This document shows positions 26,201 to 37,700 of a stretch of DNA of 64,000 nucleotides, piece by piece (the stretch's first letter is position 1; each line of letters starts with the position of its first letter). The position numbers and the translations under genes are program-made. The notes under the pieces are model-generated. The model was not told where the DNA came from. It searched no databases and saw only the letters and a program-made list of their open reading frames with translations. The stretch comes from Macropodus opercularis (lineage: Eukaryota; Chordata; Actinopteri; Anabantiformes; Osphronemidae). The stretch covers positions 17,084,501 through 17,148,500 of the forward strand of contig CM061090.1 of the NCBI GenBank assembly GCA_030770545.1, in the 5' to 3' direction.

Positions 26201-27009
26201 GATGTACTGAGAACATGGAAAAAATCCAAAGTATCCAAACACAAAGTAAAGAACATGTACATCCTTTTAAATACTCAAAAGATATTCTATTCCAAAAATG
26301 CTGTGAACCAAGTCAGTCTATACAACTTCAAATAAATAATCATTCTCATAGTAAGAATTGAGATAAGAGGAGGTGAGAGGGAATGTTTTTCATGCCAGAC
26401 CAGCAGCACAATTCGTCAAGACCAAATAATCTGAGTACTTACAACAAAACAAACAAACAAAAAAAACTTCATGACAGGTCAGGCATGAAAAACTTAGCCT
26501 CTGCACCACAGCAGCAATTTTCACAAAATCCTCTAGACTTAAAGTTTAAGTTTTACAAGTAACACAAAGAAGGAATAGATAAACAAGAAAAAGCAGTCGC
26601 AAATATAATTATATAATGCATAGCACACTGCTCATTTAAGGGGAAGCATGACTAGTAATTGGTTTAGATACCAAGCAGGATGCAGGTGCAGTAGTCAGTG
26701 CATCTAAGGCTTCACTTGCCTCCACTGTTTGAGATGAGTTTGTTCAACAACCAATTTAGCTATTGTTAATGGAACTGCTTCACAGACCTTCCCCCAAAGT
26801 GAATAAAGCAATAGACACCTTTTACGATTTTAAAGACAGGTTATATGCATTACGTATATATGAGTATGAAAAAAAAAAAAGTAATCAAATAGTTCAAAAC
26901 TGTGGTTTATATTCATTCTTTACCACATAAATATATATCTATAATGTTTATATATAAAAAAACAAAAAAATGTCTATAGTTTCTTAGTACCTTTTTTACG
27001 AAGCAAGAC

Positions 27010-27017
27010 TATCTACA
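27010..27017 (-). promoter_or_regulatory. Pumilio-type element in the elavl2 3' UTR
   Basis: The transcript strand reads TGTAGATA, matching UGUANAUA, the Pumilio recognition octamer. It lies in the 3' UTR, where Pumilio proteins repress mRNAs. Confidence 0.4.
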
Positions 27018-27247
27018 GACCAAACAACCAACAAATTTGATGCACGTTAATGCTAGTCCATGGGACGACAAATCAAGTATTTAACTGACGGAAAACTGAA
27101 AGTAAGAAGGTTAATATCCAAACTGAAGTTACCTCACATACTCCATAAAAAGGAAAAAAAAAAAGAAATGGTATATATTATCACACTTTCCAATCAAGTC
27201 CAAACTACAACCAAAAGATTGCCAAATACTCAACATAAAAAAGGACT

Positions 27248-27255
27248 TATTTACA
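27248..27255 (-). promoter_or_regulatory. Second Pumilio-type element in the elavl2 3' UTR
   Basis: The transcript strand reads TGTAAATA, an exact UGUANAUA match, about 230 bases upstream (in mRNA sense) of the site at 27010. Confidence 0.4.
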
Positions 27256-28445
27256 TAGCTCAAAGCTCAGGAACAATCCCTTCTATCTTCACTAGTTCTT
27301 CTTAAGCTGCTGCCTTCAACGGCTTGTCCTCATCTTCATACAAAGTATGTAAAAACCCTTATTGGTTGATAGAGACAAAAATCAGTCTAATGATACATCG
27401 TAGGTACGTCACAAAACACTGTGAGCTCCATCTGAAGAGAATCCTTTAGGAAGAACCGATTTTTATCCTCCGTGACCTTTTAAGACATCGCCATTATAAT
27501 TTTGCATGCACTTTTTGCGAATAAACCTTTGTATTTTTGTCCCGTTTCCAAATCAAATCGGAAAACGAGCTGCTAGTCGTAACAACCAGGATGACAGGGG
27601 ACCCACAGATGATTTTACAAATGAAACCAGCACTGCCATTGATTCTAGAATCTAAAGATAATACAAAGATCTCAAAAGGTATCTTTTACATCATAAATCT
27701 CTCCAGAAATTTCAACCACTGCAAACTTTCTTGTAAAGTTCAAAAGCTCACAAGGTGTCATATGAAGATATTTCTCAAAGTATCCAAGTCAAAATATTTT
27801 GTTCCAGGTCCAGTAAAAAGTTTCTCCAAATTTTTCTTTTTATAAAAATAGATGCTTTTCAAACCCACATCAAAGAGGTTCTTAGCTCTTTGGCAAGGTA
27901 CTGCTTTAAGAATTTTTTTTGTCTTTTATCCTTTAAGTTTACAATAAGCAACATTATGCAGCCAACCAATAACCAACTCATATTACAATAAACAGAATAC
28001 TTACAAAACCAAAACCGCAAACAGTTCAAAGTAAGTACTTGCTAACCACTGAAGGCATAACGCACCGAAGGCAAATCAGGACACAAAAATACAAAGAAAA
28101 TCACCACACATAACCATACAAGACTTACTGTTTCAAAGCAGATGTGCAACAAAATGACAAACCTATAGTAACGTTTTAGATGGTCCATTTGTAAAGCCAG
28201 CAAGAGAATTCAACATCACAGGAATCAAAACCTGCAGTTTTTTTTTTCAGTTGTAAAGTATATTAATATTCAAAGCGTAGCAATGGGGAAAAAAAGAAAA
28301 AAGAAAAATCACATTGTTGGATGCTAAATATTGTTTTTTTTTCATAACACTGATTTACAAAGCGGTTACTAATGTAGAAAGTTACGGTCGGTACGCTTCC
28401 ATTTTCTGTTTCTGCTGAGTTTTCTAGAAACAATCTCAGTGGGTA

Positions 28446-28773
28446 TTAGGCTTTGTGTGTTTTGTTGGTTTTGAATGAGACTTGCAGCACTCTGTCCCCA
28501 AGGCGGTATCCATTCAAACTGGCGATAGCCACCGCTGCTTCGTCGTAGTTAGTCATGGTGACAAAACCAAATCCTTTGCACTTGTTTGTGTTGAAGTCGC
28601 GAATAACCTTGACATTTGTGACGGCGCCGAATGGCCCAAACATCTGCCAAAGGATGCTTTCGTCTGCATCTGGAGCCAGGTTGTAGACAAAAATACACCA
28701 ACCAGTGCCTGCGTGCCCCGGGATGTTGATGCCAGCCAAGCTGGTCACCCCGTCAATGGCCATGGGAGAGAAC
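28446..28773 (-). CDS. elavl2: elavl2 last coding exon (RRM3)
   Basis: The acceptor is TTGCTGCAG. The first base completes the Arg codon shared with the microexon; 108 codons and TAA follow. It encodes [14 protein letters not shown], then the whole third RRM, ending NKTHKA. RNP2 (IFVYNL) and RNP1 (KGFGFVTM) are intact. RRM3 supports poly(A) binding, protein contacts and multimerisation in the ELAV family. The exon also carries the start of the 3' UTR. Confidence 0.97.
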
Positions 28774-31700
28774 CTGCAGCAAAATACAAGTAGTAACCAT
28801 TGTTCAAAGCCAAAATGAAAACAAAAAAGGACTTTTATGAGACAAGGGATAATGTCAACAAGCCTAACAGAATCTGACAAGTTGCCACATATCAGACAAG
28901 CTCCACTCTGTGCCATGTTTACACCGATCTTACACAATCCGCATTAACATCCTCTCATTTTCTTTTCCGCATTACTAATAAGATAATCCCAATATTAAAA
29001 CTTTAATTTAGCTTTTCACGCTGCTACTGAATTGTAGACCTTTTAGCTCATCATGTGTCTACAAAGACAGGAGCACAGAAGTCAATACAGAGAAATTATA
29101 ATGGAAATTAAGTGTCATGTAAAAGTCTGCCAACCCAAACCTGGAATAAAATTTTAAAAAGCATGCAAAAAAGGGAAAGTGCATGGAAAGCCTATGAATT
29201 ATTGCAGCACGCATATCACATAAGATTAGCTGCTCCAGTTGGCCTCTCAGGGAACATCCACCATGACAGGTGTGCTCCCAGCATCAAGGACCCGGAGAGA
29301 GATTTGACAACGAAGACATCAGCCAAAGAGCAGGGCAGAAAGGAAATCACAAGTCTATTGTCGCTGGTGATGGGCTTTGGCGCTTTCAGGGGACTGGACT
29401 TCAATCATACTCTGGGAAGGATTCTTATAACCTCAGCTTAGACAAACTGGTATCCTGAAAGACGTCTGACGCAACCCAAGTATAAAAACAGGACAGGGCT
29501 GTCCATAATAGATCAAGGCAAGAGTATGGAACTCAAAATACAAGTATGCAATTTTGTGCAATAACTAGTAAGGCATGTAAAAAAAAAAAAAAAAAAAAAA
29601 AGCCAGTGTCACGTAGACAATGTTTTAATATAGACTTATTGTGACATAAAGATTAAAGCACTTCACTAGTCGTATTTTATACAGTTACCAAGATATGTTA
29701 AAAACAAGCAGCACATTAGGATCAAGTCAAAACCTGTGGTTACACATTGTCCAGTACTGAATTACAAGACTGCACAATTAACCCACATCTACTGAACAAC
29801 ATGCAATCAGCGCCTAAATATGGAAGCAGCTTAGTGTTCCAGCGCTAATCATGTGAAAATCTAAAATAGAAACATTTACCTTTTCACTCCATAGGCCATG
29901 TTCAGCAGATTGTCCAACCTAAAAATAAAAGACAAAAATAATTTATAACAGTCATAACGAAAGCTGTTTGTCATCCCGTCAGATGCATCATCTACATCAG
30001 AGATGAGTAATAGTTCTGATCCACTAAAATGAATCTATTATGCTTATCCTCCTTATCCACACTTCATCAATGTTACAAGAACTTACAACACGACAGGAGA
30101 CGTGTTTTCACATAGATGTACTATGAAGAAGCTGTAGCACTTACGTTAAATTCCATAGAAACAACTGAAGTCATTCGTGGAATGAGGAGCATATTAATTT
30201 TCTCATTTTTACTTTTGACCACTAACTAGGCCAACTGTCTGAAATTACACCGTTTCAGACCCTCTACTGAACTTTCAGAGTATTGCTCATCTCATTTACA
30301 TATTAGTCCAAATCTGCTCAAACCCAATTGTGTTGTAGGCTTAAATGTGCAACAGGAGGAACACAACAAAGTCAGGAATGTGAATATTCTGTCCAGAGTA
30401 CTGTTGAGCTCCAACACAGAACATTTTCATAATACTGCTGAGAGACCATTAAAATGCTAATTTGAAAAAGCCTCAGAGGATCAAACACAATCATCACCAG
30501 CAGTATTATCTAGGCTTGGCTCTAATCAGATTGGGATTTTTGGTGTGCCCCTTTTACCTGAAGCGTTGTGCCTGCTGTGCGAGGGGTCCTGGGTACCTTC
30601 GATTGGGCGACTGATACAGCTGGGACAGCAGTGCCTGGCTAGTCTTCTGGCTTGGGTTGTTCGCAAACTTCACTGTAATAGGTTCGGTGGCACCAGGCGG
30701 CTTCTGACAGTTCAGACCCTTGATGGCCTCCTCAGCCTCAACCCGCCGGTCAAAGCGAATAAAGCCAACGCCTCTTGAAACGCCTGAGGACAGTTTGCAT
30801 CGTGAGATTAGTTAAATATCATTATATATGCAAACATCTGCACCACACCATGAACATCACTGGCAATACTTTAGCGTTAACAAATCTGATGCATACAATT
30901 CATATACACAAAACGTGTGAGCACACAAACCTGAATGTTGTACACACGTCTTGGAACTACAGCATCAATATTGTAAACACGGCTTTCACTACCCACATTA
31001 AACAAACCTGATCCACTTCCGTTGCAGATACCAAAACGCATGAGAAAAAGCATCAGCGGTGAAATTTAGCAATTACAAAAAGCTGCCAAAATGGGGGGAG
31101 AGGAAAAAAACAAAAAAAACCCACACACCGCATGGGAGAAGATGGAAAAAGCTGTCTTTTGCTGCAGACGCCCAGTCAAATCGGGCAATACTGTCAGACC
31201 TGTCCCAAGACGGCAGGAAGAGGTACCAGAAAACATTTATTCACCAGTATAAACCTAAAGTGATTGTATTTTCCTTTTTACGGTTGTATTTCACAAGCAA
31301 CTGAACACTAGTGCTGTTGGGTTGAGGTTGAAGCATAACAAGGCCAATTGTTAGCCATCTGATTTTTGGGTCAACCCAGCCAACGAGCTTCATGTGACAG
31401 ACCGTAGTAAACAGCTGTTCACCGGTTCATTTCAGAACGCCTCCTTTTACTTATTTACCTCTTGCTTCCCTCTTGGGAGGTCCATGCATGTGTTTTGGCT
31501 CGTTTCTTCTTGCTGCCTGATAATCAGTCTGGAGCTTGAGTATCTTTGGCAAGTCAAAAAAATAAAAATAAAAATACACAGGTCCATCACTCCAGTCTCC
31601 CCATGTTGCTTGTGCTATAACTGAATGCAGAGTCCTCATTTTGACTCTCATAATTTCTTCGTTTTTATTTTGTATGAGGTCTAGTCAACGTTGTCTGTCC

Positions 31701-34700
31701 AGTCCATTTAATAAAGTGGTTCCAAAAGACAAAACAGAAACATGAATAAAAATGTGTTCTATTAACCAACCAGCTATGTTGTGCGGGCCAGTAGCAGGTT
31801 GCAATGCTGTTTTGGTTTCTCAATTTTTCTCATCAGTTGGCTCAAACACTGCTCTATGAATACCTAAGTGAATCAAAGTGAAATCTCTAGAATCAAGTGG
31901 TTTTACGTTTGAGGAGTGAAGACGACCATTCCCATCGTGCATGCCTGAAGGAACGCATGTTTCACCAGCGCACAGGGACAGAACTGCTGGGAAATGTCTC
32001 GGTGAAAGACTCTGGTTTTTGGAGATACGCAAGAGTCCTGCTTTCACATGACAGCTGAAACAGAATATAACTGCTCTAAATGCATTTCATTTTTTTGGCA
32101 TGAAACAGGAATTGCATGTACACCTTGGGGACTAAAAGGAAAAGAGCAAGGCAAGGTAAGAGCATGCAGAGGGAGACTGAGGGGGGGGGGGGGGGGGGTA
32201 CAAAGCACTGAGCCTTCCTACTTTACAGCCTTTTCCTATTCTATCCATTTTTATGAGCACCTCTGGTGGAAAATTATGTTTTGGGGGAGTTCGGATATAT
32301 TTCTCAGACCTGACTGTCATGTGCGTTACTGAAAGAAAGTGGCAAACAAAAGTGAAATAAGCAAAATGGTGGGGGCAGCAGTCATGTTCTACTCACCAGT
32401 CACCTGGTCCACCAGAATGCGTGAGGTAATGATGCGTCCGTACTGAGAGAAAAGCTGCTCCAGCTCTTTCTGAGTCATTGTTTTTGGCAAGCCGCTGACG
32501 TACAAATTTGCATCTCTGATGGAGGCGGAGCTTGGACGCGCGTAGGAAACCTAGAGGAAAGGAACGGATCGCTTTAATCACAATCAATCCTCCACACATA
32601 GTTGCAGCACATGCAGTAAAGCTGTATGCTCAGACGCCTCAAACATGAAAACTGAATTATAATTTATAATAGTTTCCACAGTTATTGCTAAAAACATCAG
32701 TACAGCCTGACTGATGGGCAGAGGAAACTGGGAATGACTAGATTTTACACTACAATTTATTACATCTCAGTGACAAATAATGGCACGACACACACCACCG
32801 GGTCAGGGACACAGGGAATAAATAAAAATCAAGGATGTCAAAATGAATGTGACGCTTATGCTACAAGCTGTGAAACAGAAGAACTTTTTTGGTGCTATGG
32901 CAACACCACATCTGCTTGTTTGATACATTTTTCCATAAATGACAGCGTAAAAGAAAAAAAAAAGACAAAAAAGACAGACATACAGCCCAATGTGTACTGC
33001 CATTAGTAGTAAGCTAGCAAAACACAACCCATCTAAACACATTTGGTCAAAATGGAGGAAACGCTTAAATAAAAGTGTAAAACGCAAACTGCATTAGGCA
33101 AGAACCACAGACGTGTTCTCCAAGCGAAAGACATCTGGACGCATGTAAGAAGTGTGCAAAAAGTGTAGCACAGCACAGAAATAATAAATATATAATAGTC
33201 GCGTTTTTTTCTGGCCATTTGCGGCTAATGCGTTCTAAACCAAAACCTGCCACTCAGTTAAACTAGCTGAAATAAAGCAAAATTAAAATGTGCTCTCTGG
33301 TAGATTAGTGTTCTCCCTCGATTTTGTTGAACAGACTGGACCAAATGTGTCGACACTTGAACATCACAAAAAGAAAGTTATTCATTCCTGCATTATTTCC
33401 ACCATCTTATATTTACATTTGTTTTTTTTATAATGAAGTGAGTCCACAACAGTAAGGAGACGAAGCTGCCTGCATGGTCTGAGTTTATTACGCCATTCCC
33501 CTAATCCCCAGTGCAGACTTAAGACTGACTTGTCAGCTAAATGGACAGTGACAAATCAGTATGTCCAGTAAAGTAAAACTAGCACTTTTTCTGTCCATCA
33601 ACGCAATCAGAAACCTGACAAAGATAGATGCAGCGTCAGGCCCGTCTAGACTGCTCTCATTTAATAAATTTAACATTTATTGAAAATTGCTAGAGAGACA
33701 GGAGGGAGGCTTGCTCTTGAAACTAATCTCAAAAATTCCTGTCCCATGTCAAAACGTATTTAGAGCCGGAGCTGGATAAATATACAGCATAAATCATCAT
33801 TTGCCCATAAATACAGCAACGTCACAGAAAACAGAGGGAGACCACAAAGTCACCCACCAGTTTGTGTGGATCAATACACCATAGATAGTCAAAGTCATCT
33901 TTCTCAGTGCACCATCCCATTTTCAGTCTCGTAGACGTTTACGCAATACCGTGTAGGAACCCATACAGTCTAGATTTAGGAGGGGATGTGCAGAGAACCA
34001 AATCTCAGAAAGGGACAGAAACTAAAAGATTACAGTCTAGTGGCTACACGTTCTTGTGACTGGCAATTAACTGACTAGAACGTATTGTATTTAATTACAG
34101 CTGTGGAAGAGTTAAATAGTACTAAACCAAAACCCACTCTGCAATCTTATGCAATGGATTGCAAGAAAAAATAAGAAAGGTTCACTTTTAATTAAATCTT
34201 CAAAAGGCTTCTTTTGTGCTCTCTGATTGATAACAACGCCACTTGGTTCCCCTACCTCTAAACTCACCCATTTTCTGCTGTGAAGGGAAGGCTGACAAAG
34301 TGAACGTGAAAGCTAAAGCTCCCTGCCCTCAGCCAGGCAACTCGCTCGCTTCTCATCCCAACCTCACCTTCACACTTGATTTAATGCTAATATTTGCAAA
34401 GTATATTCCTCTAGCTCACTGGGGCTTATTTGCACTTCTGACAGAGGAGCTAGAGAAGTTTGGACATGTGACATACAGTTGCATGTCTAAAATTGCATTT
34501 CTATTACATAGAATATATAATATCTTTGTATGAATAAAGTTCCTATGTTCACTTTGTCAATCCTCTTTCATACCTCTCAATGCAGTGGCTTAATATTCTA
34601 CACCATGACAATATTTAAATGTTAAATGCATAAGTAATCCAGTATATAGCTTTAACATGTTGTACTATTCAAATGTAATATTCTATCAAAATGTGTTTTT

Positions 34701-37700
34701 GCTCACATTTCCTCCAATACCCCACTGCCTGATGTGAGAAGGGATCTAGTATGGCTGCTGTGACAAAAAAAAAAAATAAAAAATAAAAAATGTGCGTCTG
34801 ATAATCTTGTTCCACTATCCACAAATCCTGCAGCACTATAAGCAGCAAACGAGTTTTTCCACCAGCACACCAAGTGCTCCATTGCCTGATGAATGCTAAT
34901 GGCAGCCACCTCCCTGTAAAGGAATATAGTAGTGCTACAGCACATGCAACCATAGAAACACTCTACTCACTCTACTTGAGTCCCAGGCAAAGCTGCCTGT
35001 GCCCAGATTAACAATAGGCTGCCCCCCCCCCCCCCCCTACATTTCACCAGCCTCATTATGCTTCAACTTCAACCCAGATAGCTACACATAACCAGCATAT
35101 CTTGCATTTTTTTTGCAACTAGTCATGAAGGCTAATGGCTTCCAGTGAGTCGAGTGCGACTGTTTCCCTTATGGGAGATAAGGATTCATGTCAGTTCTTG
35201 TTGGCAATTAAGGTAACAGGCATTTTTAAAAATCACATCTTACCTTTATGGTTTTAGTCTGAAGTCTTAAGCCATTTAAAGTATTGATGGCTTTTTCTGC
35301 ATCCTTCGGGTCCACGTAATTAACAAATCCGTAGCCGAGAGACTGGCCTGAAAGATCAGAAAATAGTCAGTTTTCCTTCAATCAAGCTGAAAAGTGGCTG
35401 AATACATGTATAACTACAGAACAAGGACACAGAACCGACTATTTATGTGCGAGTGATTTTAATCAGCAGATACAAGGTCCGAACAAGCATCCATTTGTCT
35501 TACAACCTATAGTAAATTCTTTAACTCTGACAAACATACGCCAAATTAAAAACTGATTCCACACAAACTCGTCTGACAAAGTGCAGTAGCCACGGCTCAA
35601 TGCGTTCTCCTCCCCTACGGTTTATCTCTAAAACGTACAATAGATTGACACCCACTCTTTATGTGCACAGAGGCAATTCAATTTCCTCCACCCACACTGC
35701 TGGGTCTCTGCAATTCCACTGGCGGTCAAGTTCACCAGCTCAAGCAGCTTCAGCATATTAATATGCTACATAACCAACTTGAATTTTATCTAGAACCTTG
35801 TGAGATTAAACTTAATCTACTTTCCACATATACCGAATCAAATAGATTCAGACAGCAAGTATGTGGGAAATGTCTATATGTACGGTCAATATTAAAATAT
35901 ATATTGTAGACTTATTCAGGTTTTACATACCATAAAACAGCATTGTGAAATCAACATTTTAAACGGATATGAAATATATTGCGCATTAGTACAGTAAACG
36001 CAAAGAGACAACCAGCTTGTGAACACGCTTCCTGAATTGCTGCAAGTTACGTTTACTACACATGTGAATGCCCTACATGCTTCCATGCTGGCTTTATGAG
36101 TAACTACTCTCAGGGGCTGTGCAGCAGTGATCAAGTGTAGTTCATCAACTTAATTTCACCTTTCCATGCTCTGATGTGGCCTTATTTACGCTCAGGTCTT
36201 AATATGGAATATCCTATATCCGCTATATCCAGCCATATAACTAGGAGCTTTAAACATGTTCATATTATAACAACAAGAGCCATCTCAAACGTCATAATAG
36301 ACAGAGGCATGCGGGGATGTACCTTGCAGAGAATGCTCCCAGCATACAGTACAACACTAGAGTTGTGCATAGTGGGAGGAGAATGACAAAAACATGAGCT
36401 GCGGCAGCCAAGGCGAGAACATTTAAATGGAAGAGTAAGCGTGCATCTCTCTGGTGATTACTTAACATCTGATGTACCACCAGTACACAGATGTAGGCTG
36501 GCTTAAATCCATCGCCACAGGGCCAAGGAAAAGACAAAAGCAACAGTCTGGCGGGGATAGTTTTTATATACTGCTGAAATCGAAATCAGAGCATCATTTC
36601 TGAGAAATGACTTGGAGCTTTGAATAACATTAAGGGTTTAATTTTTTTCCCCCCGCAACTCTGTTTTAAGTCAATTTTCTCTGCCCCAATTCAAGCTTTT
36701 ATCTATTAAAGGGGTTTTTATGAAGTACTAGTTTAACTACCACTTTTGTAATCGTATCCAGGTTACCGCAGATGGAAAAAGCTGGTCAATAGACCTTTTA
36801 CTGCTTTTGTGTTATTCACCCTCAAAAATATTCATCAGTAATGTTTATATGTATACCTAAAAGTAAGACCAGGGAGCCAAGACATCTTTGGAACCAGGAG
36901 TGTTGTGTGTTTCAGATGCTGAATGGACCCAAGCGTGAACAGTAGCAGGAGGGACAATGAGAACGTGATTATAGTTCATGAAGGAACAAAAATCTAATTC
37001 ATTCTAGGAAAATAATTGTTATAATGTTAAACATTAAATGAGGCAGAACATTGTGTTTTATCTACTGCACAGTTAGAGAACGTTGTGTCCGTTTAGGAGA
37101 TTGAAACATGACAAATTTCTCTTTAAAACCTTTAAGTTCATTACATTAATACACCCAATATCCAATTATACTACCCTCAACTGCTTAATTTACAGCAGCA
37201 TAATGAGCAAATTATGCTGGATGCGTTTGGATTGGCCACAAGTCTAATTGTATTATTCATATGATCAGACCCCCCCATTAATGAAAACACAAGTCAGATT
37301 CATGAAGTTTTCTAGTAAAATTGGATTAAACAGCATTTTGTTTTATAAATGAACAGCCAGTCCAAATTAGATACATCACGGATGCACAGATTTAGAGTTA
37401 GAGCAAGGGTGCTGCAAACACGCACCACCAACACTTTAAAGGTGCTGGTGTAAATGTCAGCAGTAATCCAAACCAACACAAGCACACACTGTCAAAACAA
37501 AGTGAAGCTAGTGTAGTTCCATACTCTTTGTAAAATGTACTTGCTACAAATCACCATGACAAGACTTCAGTAGCAAGCGCAACAGGGCTCCAACATTACA
37601 ATGGGCATTCACACAAATCTAACCGCTTCTAAAAAAGGTACCAGGCATCAACCAATTCAAATATGCACCACCACTATTGATTTAATCTTTACTCCTTTAG

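Larger units (their letters stand above)
26165..28445 (-). other. elavl2: elavl2 3' UTR, U-rich
   Basis: About 2.3 kb lies between the elavl2 stop codon and the AATAAA at 26195-26200 on the minus strand. The transcript strand is rich in U-tracts, seen as A-runs on the plus strand near 26870, 26956, 27148 and 28284. These are the kind of site that ELAV proteins bind, so self-regulation is plausible. Two Pumilio-type octamers (UGUANAUA) lie at 27010-27017 and 27248-27255. Short frames in this interval have no coding signature. Confidence 0.75.
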
